From contig NZ_BMPW01000023.1 in the NCBI RefSeq assembly GCF_014647795.1, forward strand, positions 62,001 through 126,000: a stretch of 64,000 bases of DNA. The letters run 5' to 3'. The notes under the pieces were generated by a model. The model was not told where the DNA came from. It did no database searches and saw nothing but the letters and a program-made list of their open reading frames with translations. Position 1 is the first letter of the stretch. Each line of letters begins with the position of its first letter. The position numbers and the translations under genes were made by a program. The stretch comes from Actinoplanes campanulatus (GTDB taxonomy: Bacteria; Actinomycetota; Actinomycetes; Mycobacteriales; Micromonosporaceae). Below, piece after piece: positions 24,196-33,104 of the stretch.

Positions 24196-25311
24196 ATGCA
24201 CATCGGTGTGCCTGCAGAGGTCAAGAACCACGAGTACCGGGTGGCGATCACCCCGGCCGGAGTCGTGGAGGCGTTGCGACACGGGCACGAGGTGTCGGTC
24301 CAGGCCGGCGCCGGCGTGGGATCCGCCATCAGCGACGCCGACTTCGAGGCGGCGGGCGCCCGGATCCTCCCGGACGCGGACGCCGTGTGGGGCGCGGCCG
24401 ACATGATCCTCAAGGTGAAGGAGCCGATCGCCGAGGAGTACCACCGGCTGCGCGCCGGGCAGGTCCTCTTCACCTACCTGCACCTGGCCGCCGACGCCGA
24501 GGGCACCAAGGCGCTGCTGAACAGCGGGACCACCGCGATCGCGTACGAGACGGTGCAGCTCGCCGACGGGTCTCTGCCGCTGCTCGCGCCGATGTCCGAG
24601 GTGGCCGGCCGGCTCGCGCCGCAGGTGGGCGCGTACAGCCTGATGCGCAACAGCGGCGGCCGGGGTGTGCTGCCGGGCGGCGTCCCCGGGGTCGCGCCCG
24701 CGAAGGTGACGGTGATCGGCGGCGGCGTCTCCGGCGTGAACGCGGCGACCATCGCCCTCGGCCTGGGCGCCGACGTCACCGTGCTGGACCTGAGCATCCC
24801 GCGGCTGCGGCAGATCGACGACCGGTTCGGCGGCCGGGTGAAGACCCTGGTGTCCAGCTCGTACGCGATCGAGCAGTCGGTGTGCGACGCCGACATGGTG
24901 ATCGGCGCGGTGCTGGTGCCCGGCGCGAAGGCCCCCACCCTGGTCAGCAACGCGCTGGTGAAGCGGATGAAGCCCGGCTCGGTGCTGGTCGACATCGCGA
25001 TCGACCAGGGCGGCTGCTTCGAGGACTCGCGGCCCACCACCCACCAGGACCCGGTCTACCGGGTGCACGAGTCGGTCTTCTACTGCGTGGCCAACATGCC
25101 GGGCGCGGTGCCGAACACCTCGACCTACGCGCTCACCAACGCCACCCTGCCGTACGTCCTGCGCCTGGCCGACCTGGGCTGGCGCGACGCGCTGCGGGCC
25201 GACCCGGCGCTCGCGCTGGGCCTGAACGTGCACGCCGGTGTCCTCACCAACGACCTGGTCGGCTCGGCCCTCGGGCTCCCCACCGAGCGGATCGAAACGA
25301 TCCTGGCCTGA
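24196..25311 (+). CDS. ald: Alanine dehydrogenase
   Basis: The 371-residue protein is full length and begins [23 protein letters not shown], the characteristic start of L-alanine dehydrogenase. GGAAGGAAA precedes the ATG. The N-terminal catalytic domain has [13 protein letters not shown] and TYLHLAAD, with the lysine and histidine used in catalysis. The NAD domain has [14 protein letters not shown], and the end carries [21 protein letters not shown]. It interconverts alanine with pyruvate and ammonia using NAD. It is paired with the divergent Lrp regulator and ends at a strong hairpin. Confidence 0.97.
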   Translation: MHIGVPAEVKNHEYRVAITPAGVVEALRHGHEVSVQAGAGVGSAISDADFEAAGARILPDADAVWGAADMILKVKEPIAEEYHRLRAGQVLFTYLHLAADAEGTKALLNSGTTAIAYETVQLADGSLPLLAPMSEVAGRLAPQVGAYSLMRNSGGRGVLPGGVPGVAPAKVTVIGGGVSGVNAATIALGLGADVTVLDLSIPRLRQIDDRFGGRVKTLVSSSYAIEQSVCDADMVIGAVLVPGAKAPTLVSNALVKRMKPGSVLVDIAIDQGGCFEDSRPTTHQDPVYRVHESVFYCVANMPGAVPNTSTYALTNATLPYVLRLADLGWRDALRADPALALGLNVHAGVLTNDLVGSALGLPTERIETILA

Positions 25312-25323
25312 CCGGCCCTTGAC

Positions 25324-25362
25324 GCGCGCCCTTCGCCCTCGCACCCGGGGCGAGGGGCGCGC
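25324..25362 (+). terminator. Terminator hairpin after ald
   Basis: GCGCGCCC (25324-25331) pairs with GGGCGCGC (25355-25362), with an inner TCGCCC/GGGCGA stem. It starts 12 bases after the ald stop. Confidence 0.7.
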
Positions 25363-25532
25363 TTCGTTCCCGGCGATCTCCGCCCGGCGGCGCCTCGCGG
25401 GCGGGACCACGCACGGGCCTCGCGGCGCGCCACGGGACGTCCTGGATGCGGTTGGGGACGGTCCACCCCGTACCGGAGAGGGGTGTGAACCGCCGCACCG
25501 GATTGCCGCGCGGCGCCTGCCGGACGCCGATG

Positions 25533-25694
25533 TCAGGCCGCGGTGTGCAGGGCGCGCTCGTGTTCGGGGTCGAGCGCGGTGGCCGGCCGGCCCTCCGGGC
25601 GGCGGATGTCGACCAGCTCGACGTGGTCCTCGGGCCGGATCCGGGCGGGCAGTCTTCCGAAGCGCTGGTGCCGTTCGGCGGTCTCCTCGGTCAT
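25533..25694 (-). CDS. Small 53-residue protein, unknown function
   Basis: A short leftward frame from ATG 25694 to TGA 25533 encodes MTEETAERHQRFGRLPARIR followed by PEDHVELVDIRRPEGRPATALDPEHERALHTAA. Third codon positions are strongly GC-biased, as in the surrounding genes. The product is charged, has no membrane segment and no cysteine, and resembles small conserved actinobacterial proteins of unknown role. It stands alone between ald and the LPMO gene, divergent from the latter. The upstream sequence GGGGGC is a weak ribosome site, so confidence is moderate. Confidence 0.55.
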   Translation of the reverse strand: MTEETAERHQRFGRLPARIRPEDHVELVDIRRPEGRPATALDPEHERALHTAA

Positions 25695-25810
25695 GCCCCC
25701 GATCATGCGCCGCCGTGTGCGGATCGCGCCATCCCGCTTTTAATTTAGGAAACCTTACTTTATATTTCTGTCACACCCATTAATCGACATCTGTCATTGG
25801 AGGGAGTGGC
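25695..25810 (+). promoter_or_regulatory. AT-rich promoter region of the LPMO gene
   Basis: From about 25738 to 25800 the sequence becomes strikingly AT-rich (TTTTAATTTAGG, ACTTTATATTTC), unlike the rest of the window, and ends with a GGAGGGAG ribosome site seven bases before the LPMO start. A promoter is likely; exact hexamers and operator were not assigned. Confidence 0.45.
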
Positions 25811-26500
25811 ATGCGCAAGTTTCTGGCCCTGCTCGCCGTCGCCGTCCTGGGGACCGCGGGCTCGATACTGGTCGCCTCACCGGCGGCCGCGCACGGATAT
25901 GTCTCGTCACCGCCCAGCCGGCAGGCCCTCTGCGCGCAGGGGCGGGTCGCCTGCGGGCAGATCAAGTACGAGCCGCAGAGCGTCGAGGGCCCCAAGGGCC
26001 TGCGGAACTGTCACGGCAACAACGGTGTCTTCGCCGAACTCAACGACGACAGCAAGGGCTGGCCGGCCACCAACGTCAGCACCTCGCAGACGTTCACCTG
26101 GATCAACACGGCCCGGCACGCGACCACGAGCTGGGAGTACTTCATCGGCGGCACCCGGGTCGGGTACTTCGCCGGCAACAGCCAGCAGCCGCCGGCCACG
26201 CTGTCGCACACCGTCAACCTGAGCGGGTTCTCGGGACGGCAGAAGGTCCTCGCCGTCTGGACGATCGCCGACACCGCCAACGCGTTCTACTCGTGCATCG
26301 ACGTCAACATCGGCGGCACCGGCGGGGGCGGCGGCACTCCCCCGCCGACCGGCTGCTCGGCGGCGGCGTGGAGCAGCGGCGCGGTCTACGTGGGCGGCAA
26401 CCTGGTGTCGCACAACGGCCGTACCTGGCGGGCCAAGTGGTGGACACAGGGTGAGACGCCCGGATCCGCCGACGTGTGGGCGGACCAGGGCGCCTGCTGA
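25811..26500 (+). CDS. Secreted lytic polysaccharide monooxygenase (AA10) with CBM5/12 module
   Basis: The 229-residue protein has a signal peptide ending at AAA27, leaving His28 (HGYVSSPPSRQ) as the new N-terminus, essential for the copper histidine brace. The second brace residue is His103 in INTARHATTSWEYF. The catalytic domain (28 to about 170) ends with WTIADTANAFYSCIDVNI. A Gly/Pro linker then leads to a C-terminal CBM5/12-like module (about 181-229) with the aromatic run TWRAKWWTQGETPG. It oxidatively cuts crystalline chitin or cellulose; the CBM type favours chitin. The gene is preceded by an AT-rich promoter and ends at a hairpin. Confidence 0.95.
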   Translation: MRKFLALLAVAVLGTAGSILVASPAAAHGYVSSPPSRQALCAQGRVACGQIKYEPQSVEGPKGLRNCHGNNGVFAELNDDSKGWPATNVSTSQTFTWINTARHATTSWEYFIGGTRVGYFAGNSQQPPATLSHTVNLSGFSGRQKVLAVWTIADTANAFYSCIDVNIGGTGGGGGTPPPTGCSAAAWSSGAVYVGGNLVSHNGRTWRAKWWTQGETPGSADVWADQGAC

Positions 26501-26504
26501 GGGT

Positions 26505-26532
26505 TTCGGGGAGCCGCACGCGGCTCCCCGAA
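26505..26532. terminator. Bidirectional terminator between LPMO and metQ
   Basis: TTCGGGGAGCCGC (26505-26517) pairs perfectly with GCGGCTCCCCGAA (26520-26532). It fills the gap between the two convergent stop codons. Confidence 0.85.
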
Positions 26533-26534
26533 CA

Positions 26535-27356
26535 TCAGAACGCGGCCAGGACGGAACCCTGGTACTTGTCCTCGATGAACTTCTTCACCTCGGCGGAGTG
26601 CAGCAGCTTCTCCAGCTTCACGACCCGCGCGTCGGTCTCGTCACCGGTGCGGACCACGACCAGGTTGGCGTACGGGTTGTCGTCGCCGGTCTCCAGCACG
26701 AGCGCGTCGGTGGCCGGCTTGAGCCCGGTCTCGATCGCGTAGTTGCCGTTGATCACCGAGATCGCGGTGTCCTCCAGGCTGCGCGGCAGCTGCGCGGCCT
26801 CGAGCGCCTTGAACTGGAGGTTCTTCGGGTTGGCGGTGATGTCCTTCTCGGTCGCCTTGACGCCGACGCCGTCCTTCAGGGTGATCAGGCCGTTCTCGGC
26901 GAGCAGGGCGAGGGCGCGGCCCGAGTTCGACGGGTCGTTCGGGACGCCCACGACGCCACCGGAAGGCACCTCGGCCAGGGTCTTCACGGTCTTGGAGTAG
27001 ACGCCGAGCGGCTCGATGTGCACCGGCTCGAGCGCGGTGAACTTGTAGCCCTTCGACGCGACCTCCTCCTCCAGGTACGGGATGTGCTGGAAGTAGTTCG
27101 CGTCCAGCTGCTTCTCGCTGAGCGCCACATTGGGCTGGATGTAGTCGTTGAACTCGACGATCTCGATCTTCAAGCCCTCGGCGGCGGCCAGGTTCTCCGA
27201 GACGTACTTGAGGATCTCGCCGTGCGGGACCGGGCTGACGCCGACCTTGAGGGTGTCCTTGTCCGCGCTGTCGGAGGAGTCGGACGAGCCGCACGCGGCC
27301 AGGCCCAGGGTGAGGGTGGCGGCGGCCAGGACGGCGGCGAAGGAGCGGCGGCGCAT
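26535..27356 (-). CDS. metQ: Methionine ABC transporter, solute-binding lipoprotein
   Basis: The 273-residue product is an NlpA/MetQ lipoprotein: signal peptide with lipobox LGLAACGS at about residue 22, then LKVGVSPVPHGEILKYV, FNDYIQPNVALSEKQLDANYFQHIPYLE and SGGVVGVPNDPSNSGRALALL, all hallmarks of the family. It lies downstream of metI and metN in one operon and delivers methionine (often D- and L-) to the permease. The gene converges with the LPMO gene and shares its terminator. Confidence 0.96.
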   Translation of the reverse strand: MRRRSFAAVLAAATLTLGLAACGSSDSSDSADKDTLKVGVSPVPHGEILKYVSENLAAAEGLKIEIVEFNDYIQPNVALSEKQLDANYFQHIPYLEEEVASKGYKFTALEPVHIEPLGVYSKTVKTLAEVPSGGVVGVPNDPSNSGRALALLAENGLITLKDGVGVKATEKDITANPKNLQFKALEAAQLPRSLEDTAISVINGNYAIETGLKPATDALVLETGDDNPYANLVVVRTGDETDARVVKLEKLLHSAEVKKFIEDKYQGSVLAAF

Positions 27357-27398
27357 GAGGAACCTTTCGATGAGTTGCGGGGCGACCGAACGAACCGG

Positions 27399-28055
27399 TC
27401 AGCGGTGCGACAACCTGCGGACGAGCAGGTCACCGAGCATCTGGACGAGCTGGACGAGGATCACCAGGGCCACCACGGTCGCGATCATCACTTCGGTCTC
27501 GAAGCGCTGGTAGCCGTACCGGATGGCGAGGTCACCGAGACCGCCGCCGCCGACCACCCCGGCCATCGCCGAGTAGCCGACCAGCGCGATCACCGTGATG
27601 GTCAGGCCCGCGACCAGGGCCGGAAGGGCCTCGCGGAGCAGCACCTTGCCGACGATCCGGGTGCGGGTGGCGCCCATCGCGGTGGCCGCGGCGACCACGT
27701 CCGGCGGCACCTCGCGCAACGCCGACTCGACGATCCGGGCGAAGAACGGGATGGCGCCGATGGTCAGCGGGACGATCGCCGCGTCGGTGCCGATCGTGGT
27801 GCCGACCACCACGCGGGTGAACGGGATGACCGCGACCAGCAGGATGATGAACGGCAGCGACCGGCCGACGTTCACGATCAGGCCGAGGACGGCGTTGAGC
27901 GGCCGCAGCGGCAGCAGGCCGCCGGCGCCGGTGAGCACCAGCAGCACCCCGACGAGCAGGCCGCCGACAGCGGTGAGCAGCGCCGACACGCCGACCATCC
28001 AGGCCGTCTCGCGCACCCCGACGTCGAGCAGCTCGTAGATCTCCTGCCAAGTCAT
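27399..28055 (-). CDS. metI: Methionine ABC transporter, permease
   Basis: The 218-residue product has five hydrophobic segments and the MetI pattern GGLLVGVLLVLTGAGGL, VGRSLPFIILLVAVIPFTR, PLTIGAIPFFARIVESALREV and GGGGLGDLAIRYGYQRF. The ATPase-coupling loop is near TRTRIVGKVLLREALPAL. The four-base ATGA overlap with metN shows translational coupling. It forms a dimeric channel for methionine uptake with MetN and MetQ. Confidence 0.96.
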   Translation of the reverse strand: MTWQEIYELLDVGVRETAWMVGVSALLTAVGGLLVGVLLVLTGAGGLLPLRPLNAVLGLIVNVGRSLPFIILLVAVIPFTRVVVGTTIGTDAAIVPLTIGAIPFFARIVESALREVPPDVVAAATAMGATRTRIVGKVLLREALPALVAGLTITVIALVGYSAMAGVVGGGGLGDLAIRYGYQRFETEVMIATVVALVILVQLVQMLGDLLVRRLSHR

Positions 28056-29023
28056 GCCGCCACACCCCGTTTGCGCAGGTAGTCGAGGGCCTCACGGTTG
28101 TCGTCCGGGGCGCCCGGCAGAGCGAGACGCCAGCGCCCGGCGCGCGTCGCGGCAAGCGTTTCCACGGACCCACCCAGGATGCGTACGTCCAGAGCGAACC
28201 GCCGGGCCAGCTCCGCGATGATCGGCTCGTCGGCCTCGTCACCGCTCACCGTGATGTCGACGATCGTGTCCCCGGCCGCGGCGGTCACCGGCTCCAGCGG
28301 GAACAGGTCCCGGGCCAGCTCCGACTCCGGCCGCCGCAGCAGATCGGTGATGGCGCCGGACTCGGTGAACCGCCCGTCCCGCATCACCGCGGCCGACGTG
28401 CAGATCCGCTTCACCACGGTCATCTCGTGGGTGATCAGCAGGACGGTGAGGCCGAGCCGGCGGTTCAGGTCGAGCAGCAGGCGCAGGATCGACTCGGTGG
28501 TCTCCGGGTCGAGCGCCGAGGTGGCCTCGTCGGAGAGCAGCACCCGGGGCCGCGCGGCGAGCGCGCGGGCGATGCCGACCCGCTGCTTCTGGCCACCGGA
28601 CAGCTGGGCCGGGTACGCGTCCGCGCGCTCGCTGAGACCGACCAGCTCGAGCAGCTCGGCGACCCGGGCCTTCCGCTCCGCCCGCGGGGCGCCGGTCACC
28701 TCCAGCGCGAACGCGACGTTACCGGCCACGGTGCGCGAGGAGAGCAGTGCGAAGTGCTGGTGGATCATCCCGATCCCGTGCCGGGCGGTCCGCAACCGCT
28801 TGCCGCGCAGACCGGTCAGCTCGACCCCGCCGACCGTGACGGTGCCGGCGTCCGGCCGCTCCAGCATGTTGACGCAACGCAGCAGGGTGCTCTTGCCGGC
28901 GCCGCTGCGGCCGAGGACGCCGAAGACCTCGCCCTCACCGACGGTCAGGTCGACTCCGTCCACGGCCTGGACCGAGCCCCTCCTGGAGCGGTACGCCTTG
29001 CGCAGCCCGCCAATTTCGATCAC
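28052..29023 (-). CDS. metN: Methionine ABC transporter, ATP-binding protein
   Basis: I prefer the GTG at 29023 (VIEIGGLRKAYRS), 323 residues; an upstream ATG at 29062 would add 13 residues. The ATPase has Walker A GRSGAGKST, signature LSGGQKQRV and Walker B VLLSDEAT. Residues about 240-323 form the C-terminal NIL/ACT-like regulatory domain (TIVDITVSGDEADEPIIAELA), which in MetN binds methionine and inhibits transport. First gene of metNIQ. I looked for a SAM riboswitch in the leader but saw no convincing one. Confidence 0.95.
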   Translation of the reverse strand: MIEIGGLRKAYRSRRGSVQAVDGVDLTVGEGEVFGVLGRSGAGKSTLLRCVNMLERPDAGTVTVGGVELTGLRGKRLRTARHGIGMIHQHFALLSSRTVAGNVAFALEVTGAPRAERKARVAELLELVGLSERADAYPAQLSGGQKQRVGIARALAARPRVLLSDEATSALDPETTESILRLLLDLNRRLGLTVLLITHEMTVVKRICTSAAVMRDGRFTESGAITDLLRRPESELARDLFPLEPVTAAAGDTIVDITVSGDEADEPIIAELARRFALDVRILGGSVETLAATRAGRWRLALPGAPDDNREALDYLRKRGVAA

Positions 29024-29137
29024 GTTGAACACCCTGGTCAGCAGTTGTGACGAGCGTCGCAATGCCTACTTACCTGGTAGGTCTTTGCGTTTGGTCAACG
29101 CTAGCCGGAGTCACCGCCGGAAACCACTTCCTGTAAC

Positions 29138-29156
29138 GACCCTCACGACGAGGGTC
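29138..29156 (-). terminator. Short hairpin at the end of the two-component operon
   Basis: GACCCTC (29138-29144) pairs with GAGGGTC (29150-29156) across a 5-base loop, overlapping the response-regulator stop codon. It could end that transcript before metNIQ, though there is no T-tract. Confidence 0.45.
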
Positions 29157-29835
29157 ACTTTCCCGTACGGGACTCGTGGACCAGGATCGCCACCTGCACC
29201 CGATTGGCACAGCCGAGCTTGTCGAGCAGCCGGGAGACGTACGCCTTCACGGTCGGCACGCTCATGTGCAGCTCCGCGCCGATCTCCGCGTTGGAGCGCC
29301 CGGTCGCCACCGCCTCGGCCACCTCCCGCTCCCGCTCGGTGAGCCGGTCGAGCACCGCCGACGCCCGGCCGCCGCGGCCGCCGTCACTCTCCGGATCACG
29401 GGCCACCGCGTACCCGATCAAGCGCGGCACCACCGACGGCGCCAGGATCGACTCACCCGCGGCCGCCCGCCGCACCGCGTCCAGGATCTCGGTCGGCGCG
29501 ATGTCCTTCAGCAGGAAGCCGTTGGCCCCCAGGCGCAGCGCCCCGAGCAGGTTCTCGTCGGTGTCGAAGGTGGTCAGCACCACGATCGCCGGGGCCGGGC
29601 CGTCCCGCCGCAGCTCGGCGGTCGCGGCCAGACCGTCCGTCCGGGGCATCCGCACGTCCATCAGCACCACGTCCGGCCGCAGGCGCCGGGCCAGCGCGAC
29701 CGCCTCGGCGCCGTCGCCCGCCTCGCCGACGATCTGGATCTCCGGCGCCGCGCCCAGCACCAGCGACAGGCCCACCCGCACCAGCGGGTCGTCATCGGCG
29801 ATCAGCACCCGGATCAGCTCGGCCACGGCAACCAC
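29155..29835 (-). CDS. NarL/LuxR-type response regulator
   Basis: The 226-residue protein has a receiver domain (LIADDDPLVRVG acidic pocket, phospho-acceptor aspartate in VVLMDVRMP, conserved lysine in FLLKDI) and a C-terminal LuxR helix-turn-helix (LTEREREVAEAVATGRSNAEIGAELHMSVPTVKAYVSRLLDKL). It overlaps the end of the histidine kinase gene by about 20 bases and is its partner. The start may be GTG 29835 or 29826. Target genes are not evident; the membrane protein upstream in the operon is a candidate. Confidence 0.94.
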   Translation of the reverse strand: MVAVAELIRVLIADDDPLVRVGLSLVLGAAPEIQIVGEAGDGAEAVALARRLRPDVVLMDVRMPRTDGLAATAELRRDGPAPAIVVLTTFDTDENLLGALRLGANGFLLKDIAPTEILDAVRRAAAGESILAPSVVPRLIGYAVARDPESDGGRGGRASAVLDRLTEREREVAEAVATGRSNAEIGAELHMSVPTVKAYVSRLLDKLGCANRVQVAILVHESRTGK

Positions 29836-30989
29836 GCCTCCAGATCGAAACTCAGGCCCGCGCCCGGATGGTCGCGGACACCGTGCGACAGCCGCCCGTG
29901 CAGCAGCTCCACCCGCTCGGCCAGCCCGACCAGCCCGGCGCCCGCCCCCGGAACCACGCTGCGCGCGATGCCCGGCAACGGGTTGGAGATCAACAAATGC
30001 AGCTCACCCTCACCGGTGCTCTCCAACAGCAGGCGTACGGACGTGCCGGGCGCGTGCTTGCCCGCGTTCGTGAGGCCCTCCTGGATCAGCCGGTACAGGG
30101 TCCGCCCCAGCGACGCGCTGATCGGCAGTCCGTCCAGGTGGTTGACGGCGCTCACCCGTACCCCCGCTCGGTGGGCATCGGCGAGGAGATCGCCCAGGTC
30201 TCGCAGGTCGGGTTGCGGCCGAAGGCCGTCGCCGTCACCGGCCCGCAGCACGCCGAGGATCTCGCGCAGGTCCTCGAGGGCCTGATGAGCGCTGTCCCGG
30301 ATGGTGGCGGCCGCCTTCGCCACCTCCTCCGGGGTCAGGTCGGGACGGATCTGGAGGGCGCCCGCGTGCAGGCTGACCATCGAGATCCGGTGGGCGAGCG
30401 CGTCGTGCATCTCCCGGGCGATGCGTTCCCGTTCCAGCAGGCGCAGCCGGTCGGCCCGCAGCCGCGTCTCCTCCTCGGCGCGGGCCGCCCGCTCCCGCAG
30501 CGACGCGATCAGCTCCCGCCGCGCCCGCGCCGCCAGCCCGATCGCGACCGTGGCGGCGGTGAGCGCGATGGTGAGCGCGATGGTGACCGGCATCGGCACG
30601 GTCGGATCCGGGTTGATCCATGTGAAGAGCAGCCCGGTCACCACACTGAGCGCGGTGACCAGCACGGCCGGCCGGCCGCGCCGCAGCGTGACGACCGTGA
30701 ACAGGGCGATCAGCGAGGCCACGCCGGCGCCCTCGGCGACCACCGAGACGACGCTGAGGAAGACCGCCACCGCCACCGGCCACCGGCGCCGCCACCAGAG
30801 CGCCTGGGCGAAGACGCACCCGGCCACCAGATGCAGGAACACCTGATCGTCGCTCATCCCACGGCCGGCCTGGGCGTCGCCGAGCACGATCGCCGCCCCG
30901 ACGCAGGAGGACAGCACGGCCGCCACGTCCCAGACGCGCTGCCCGGTCCGTTCCTTCCGCTCCGCCTCCACCTCGGCCGCCGGTGTCAT
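29814..30989 (-). CDS. Sensor histidine kinase, HisKA_3 type
   Basis: The chosen ATG at 30989 overlaps the stop of the upstream gene (ATGA) and gives 391 residues; upstream in-frame sequence is not protein-like. Five or six hydrophobic segments in the first 170 residues form a membrane sensor without a large outer domain. The dimerisation helix carries the phospho-histidine in ERIAREMHDALAHRIS, and the ATPase domain has LYRLIQEGLTNAGKHA and GAGLVGLAERVELL. This is the DesK/NarX-like class common in actinobacteria. Signal unknown, perhaps membrane state. Confidence 0.93.
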   Translation of the reverse strand: MTPAAEVEAERKERTGQRVWDVAAVLSSCVGAAIVLGDAQAGRGMSDDQVFLHLVAGCVFAQALWWRRRWPVAVAVFLSVVSVVAEGAGVASLIALFTVVTLRRGRPAVLVTALSVVTGLLFTWINPDPTVPMPVTIALTIALTAATVAIGLAARARRELIASLRERAARAEEETRLRADRLRLLERERIAREMHDALAHRISMVSLHAGALQIRPDLTPEEVAKAAATIRDSAHQALEDLREILGVLRAGDGDGLRPQPDLRDLGDLLADAHRAGVRVSAVNHLDGLPISASLGRTLYRLIQEGLTNAGKHAPGTSVRLLLESTGEGELHLLISNPLPGIARSVVPGAGAGLVGLAERVELLHGRLSHGVRDHPGAGLSFDLEAWLPWPS

Positions 30990-31684
30990 GAGCGCACCAG
31001 CGGGCGCCAGAGCTGGTGGGCGCCGTCGTCGCGGACCGAGTAACCCAGCTTCTCCAGGGAGCCGCGCAGCTCGGCGGCCTCCTTCGCGGCCTTCTTGCGC
31101 AGCGCGACCGAGCGGGCCGACAGCACCGCCTCGACGGCCACCGGCAGCTGACCGCTCTCCGGGAGCCACCGCTGGTAGAGGCCGGCGAACGGGTCCTCGG
31201 ACCGCCAGGGGTAGCCGTGCTCGCGGAAGACCCGCTTCAGCACATCGGCTTCGGCCTGCGGCTCGCCGTGGAACACCCGCCGCGACTCCCGGTCCAGGAT
31301 CACCAGGGCGCCGTCATCCATGAACAGGGCCCCGATCTCCGAGCGGGCGACGACGGCCTCGCTCTCCCCGGTCCGCAGCCGCACCTCATCGGCGCCGATG
31401 ATGACCCGGACGGTGCCGCGGATCAGCTCCACGCTGGCCAGCGCGCCCACCACCGCGAAGATCGCGGCCTGCACGGCGGCCTTCCACCAGGTGTCGACCG
31501 AGGCGGCCACCCGCCACACCACACCGAGGACCGGGAAGCCCACGTCGACCAGCCACCGGGCGGCCACCGGCAGCGCGAACCCGATCAGGGCGCCGAGCGT
31601 GGCCGGCCCGAACAGCACCGAAAAGCGGGCCACCGGCGAGAACGTCAGCACCGTCCCGTCCTGCCGTGACGCATCGCCGCCCAT
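30986..31684 (-). CDS. Membrane protein of YqeB type, upstream of a two-component system
   Basis: The 232-residue product has two or three N-terminal hydrophobic segments (LFGPATLGALIGFALPVAARW, AAVQAAIFAVVGALASVEL) followed by a soluble beta-rich part (VRVIIGADEVRLRTGESEAVVARSEIGALFMDDGALVILDRES) that looks like the PH-like domain of YqeB proteins, and a Leu/Arg-rich C-terminal helix. The four-base overlap with the kinase suggests that the proteins work together, as sensor accessory or regulated target. Family naming is by memory of pattern, not by search. Confidence 0.75.
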   Translation of the reverse strand: MGGDASRQDGTVLTFSPVARFSVLFGPATLGALIGFALPVAARWLVDVGFPVLGVVWRVAASVDTWWKAAVQAAIFAVVGALASVELIRGTVRVIIGADEVRLRTGESEAVVARSEIGALFMDDGALVILDRESRRVFHGEPQAEADVLKRVFREHGYPWRSEDPFAGLYQRWLPESGQLPVAVEAVLSARSVALRKKAAKEAAELRGSLEKLGYSVRDDGAHQLWRPLVRS

Positions 31685-31810
31685 GTCCCGACCACCCGCT
31701 TCCGCTGCCCGACCTTGCGGTGACCACGCTATTTCCGGCCGTCCGGCCGAACCAGACGTCCGAAGTCGGCCGATGCTGACTTTGGTATATCCGGCCGGCT
31801 CCGGGGTTCT

Positions 31811-32995
31811 TCACTCCGGGATGGCCAGGGCGATGGTCAGGGCCAGGACCCACTGCGGGTCGCGGAGGCGGTCGCCGTACAGCTCGCGGAGCCGGGCCAT
31901 CCGGTAGCGGACCGTCTGCGGGTGCACGAACAGTTCGGCGGCCACGTCCTCGCGGCGGCCGTGGTGCAGCAGCCAGCTGCGCAGCGTCTCGATCAGCTTG
32001 GCGGCGGCCGCGCCGCGCTCGCCGGCCAGCGGGGTCAGCGCCCAGGCCCGCAGATCCGCCAGCGCGCCCGGGTCGGCGGTCACCACCACCGCTGCCAGGT
32101 GGTCCTCGGTGTCGACGACCTCGCCGCCGGCCGGTGCGGTCATCCGGTGCACCCGGATCGCCCGGTCCAGCGAGCTCCTCGCCTCGAGCCACGGGCGGGC
32201 CGGGCCCATCACCACGTTGTGGCCGGTCAGCAGCCGGGTCATGGTCGGGCGGGAGCTGCCCTGCGGGTCCGGGACCAGCAGCACGGTCAGGCCGGGGAGA
32301 TCGGGTACGGCGTCGGCGACCTGCAGCGTACGCGGATCGAGCAGGTCGATCACCCAGCGTGCCGCGCGTTCCGGCAGCAGCAGCGCGGTGAGGGTCTGCG
32401 GGGGCGCCCACTCGGCCTGCTCGGCGGCCGCCTGGAGCACGTGCGCGGGCTCCCCGGCGACCAGCGCCTGGGCCAGCTCCTGGAGGTGGCGCATCCGGAT
32501 CCGGCCGGAGGCGGCCAGCTCGTCGGCGTGCCCGGCCACGCTCGCCGCGGACAGCTCGTCGATGTAGGCGAAGACCAGCTCGGCGAAGTTGGCGATGGTG
32601 GCGGCGGGCTGCCCGGCGGCGACGCTGATCGCGGCCAGCTCACGCCACGCCACCCGGGCGCCCACCCGATAGGCGGCGAGCAGCGCGTCCAGGCTGCGGC
32701 CGGAGCGGGCCTCACCGCGGCCCAGCGCGTACGCCGCCTCGATCGCCGACGCCATCGGGGTGCCCGGGTCGGCGCCGGGGCGGGACACCAGGTTGAGGAA
32801 GGTGGCGAGCGCGGCCCGTACCGCCCTAGCGATCTTGTGCCCCAGCTCGCCGGCGAACGGTTCGGCGTACGCCGGGACCTCCCGGATGATCGCCTTGATC
32901 GTCTGCGAGGACACTCCCGACAAACCCTGCCGGAGCGGGTCGACGACCTCTGGCGGCAGGCGATAGGACCGTACGTCGCGCAGCGGCTGTTTCAC
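31811..32995 (-). CDS. PucR/CdaR-family transcriptional regulator
   Basis: The 394-residue protein has an N-terminal helical domain (about 20-160) with VSSQTIKAIIREVPAYAEPF, a central GGDEF-like fold and a C-terminal PucR helix-turn-helix (AAKLIETLRSWLLHHGRREDVAAELFVHPQTVRYRMARLRELYG). It is divergent from the reductase/desaturase pair with 109 bp between starts, so it may regulate them. Homologues sit beside desaturase genes in other actinobacteria, but I cannot confirm this here. Effector unknown. Confidence 0.92.
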   Translation of the reverse strand: MKQPLRDVRSYRLPPEVVDPLRQGLSGVSSQTIKAIIREVPAYAEPFAGELGHKIARAVRAALATFLNLVSRPGADPGTPMASAIEAAYALGRGEARSGRSLDALLAAYRVGARVAWRELAAISVAAGQPAATIANFAELVFAYIDELSAASVAGHADELAASGRIRMRHLQELAQALVAGEPAHVLQAAAEQAEWAPPQTLTALLLPERAARWVIDLLDPRTLQVADAVPDLPGLTVLLVPDPQGSSRPTMTRLLTGHNVVMGPARPWLEARSSLDRAIRVHRMTAPAGGEVVDTEDHLAAVVVTADPGALADLRAWALTPLAGERGAAAAKLIETLRSWLLHHGRREDVAAELFVHPQTVRYRMARLRELYGDRLRDPQWVLALTIALAIPE

Positions 32996-33104
32996 GCGGT
33001 TCCCTCACATTCCGTCCGTCCTTGTCCCCGCCGAACAATTATGCGGTCCCGGATTCACTTTCCCAGGTCAGGACTTTGCCTTTGCGAGCGACCAGTCTTG
33101 GTAG

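Noticed and set aside
29024-29137. Possible SAM riboswitch ahead of metN
   Set aside because: Small inverted repeats are present, but no conserved SAM riboswitch core could be matched by eye.
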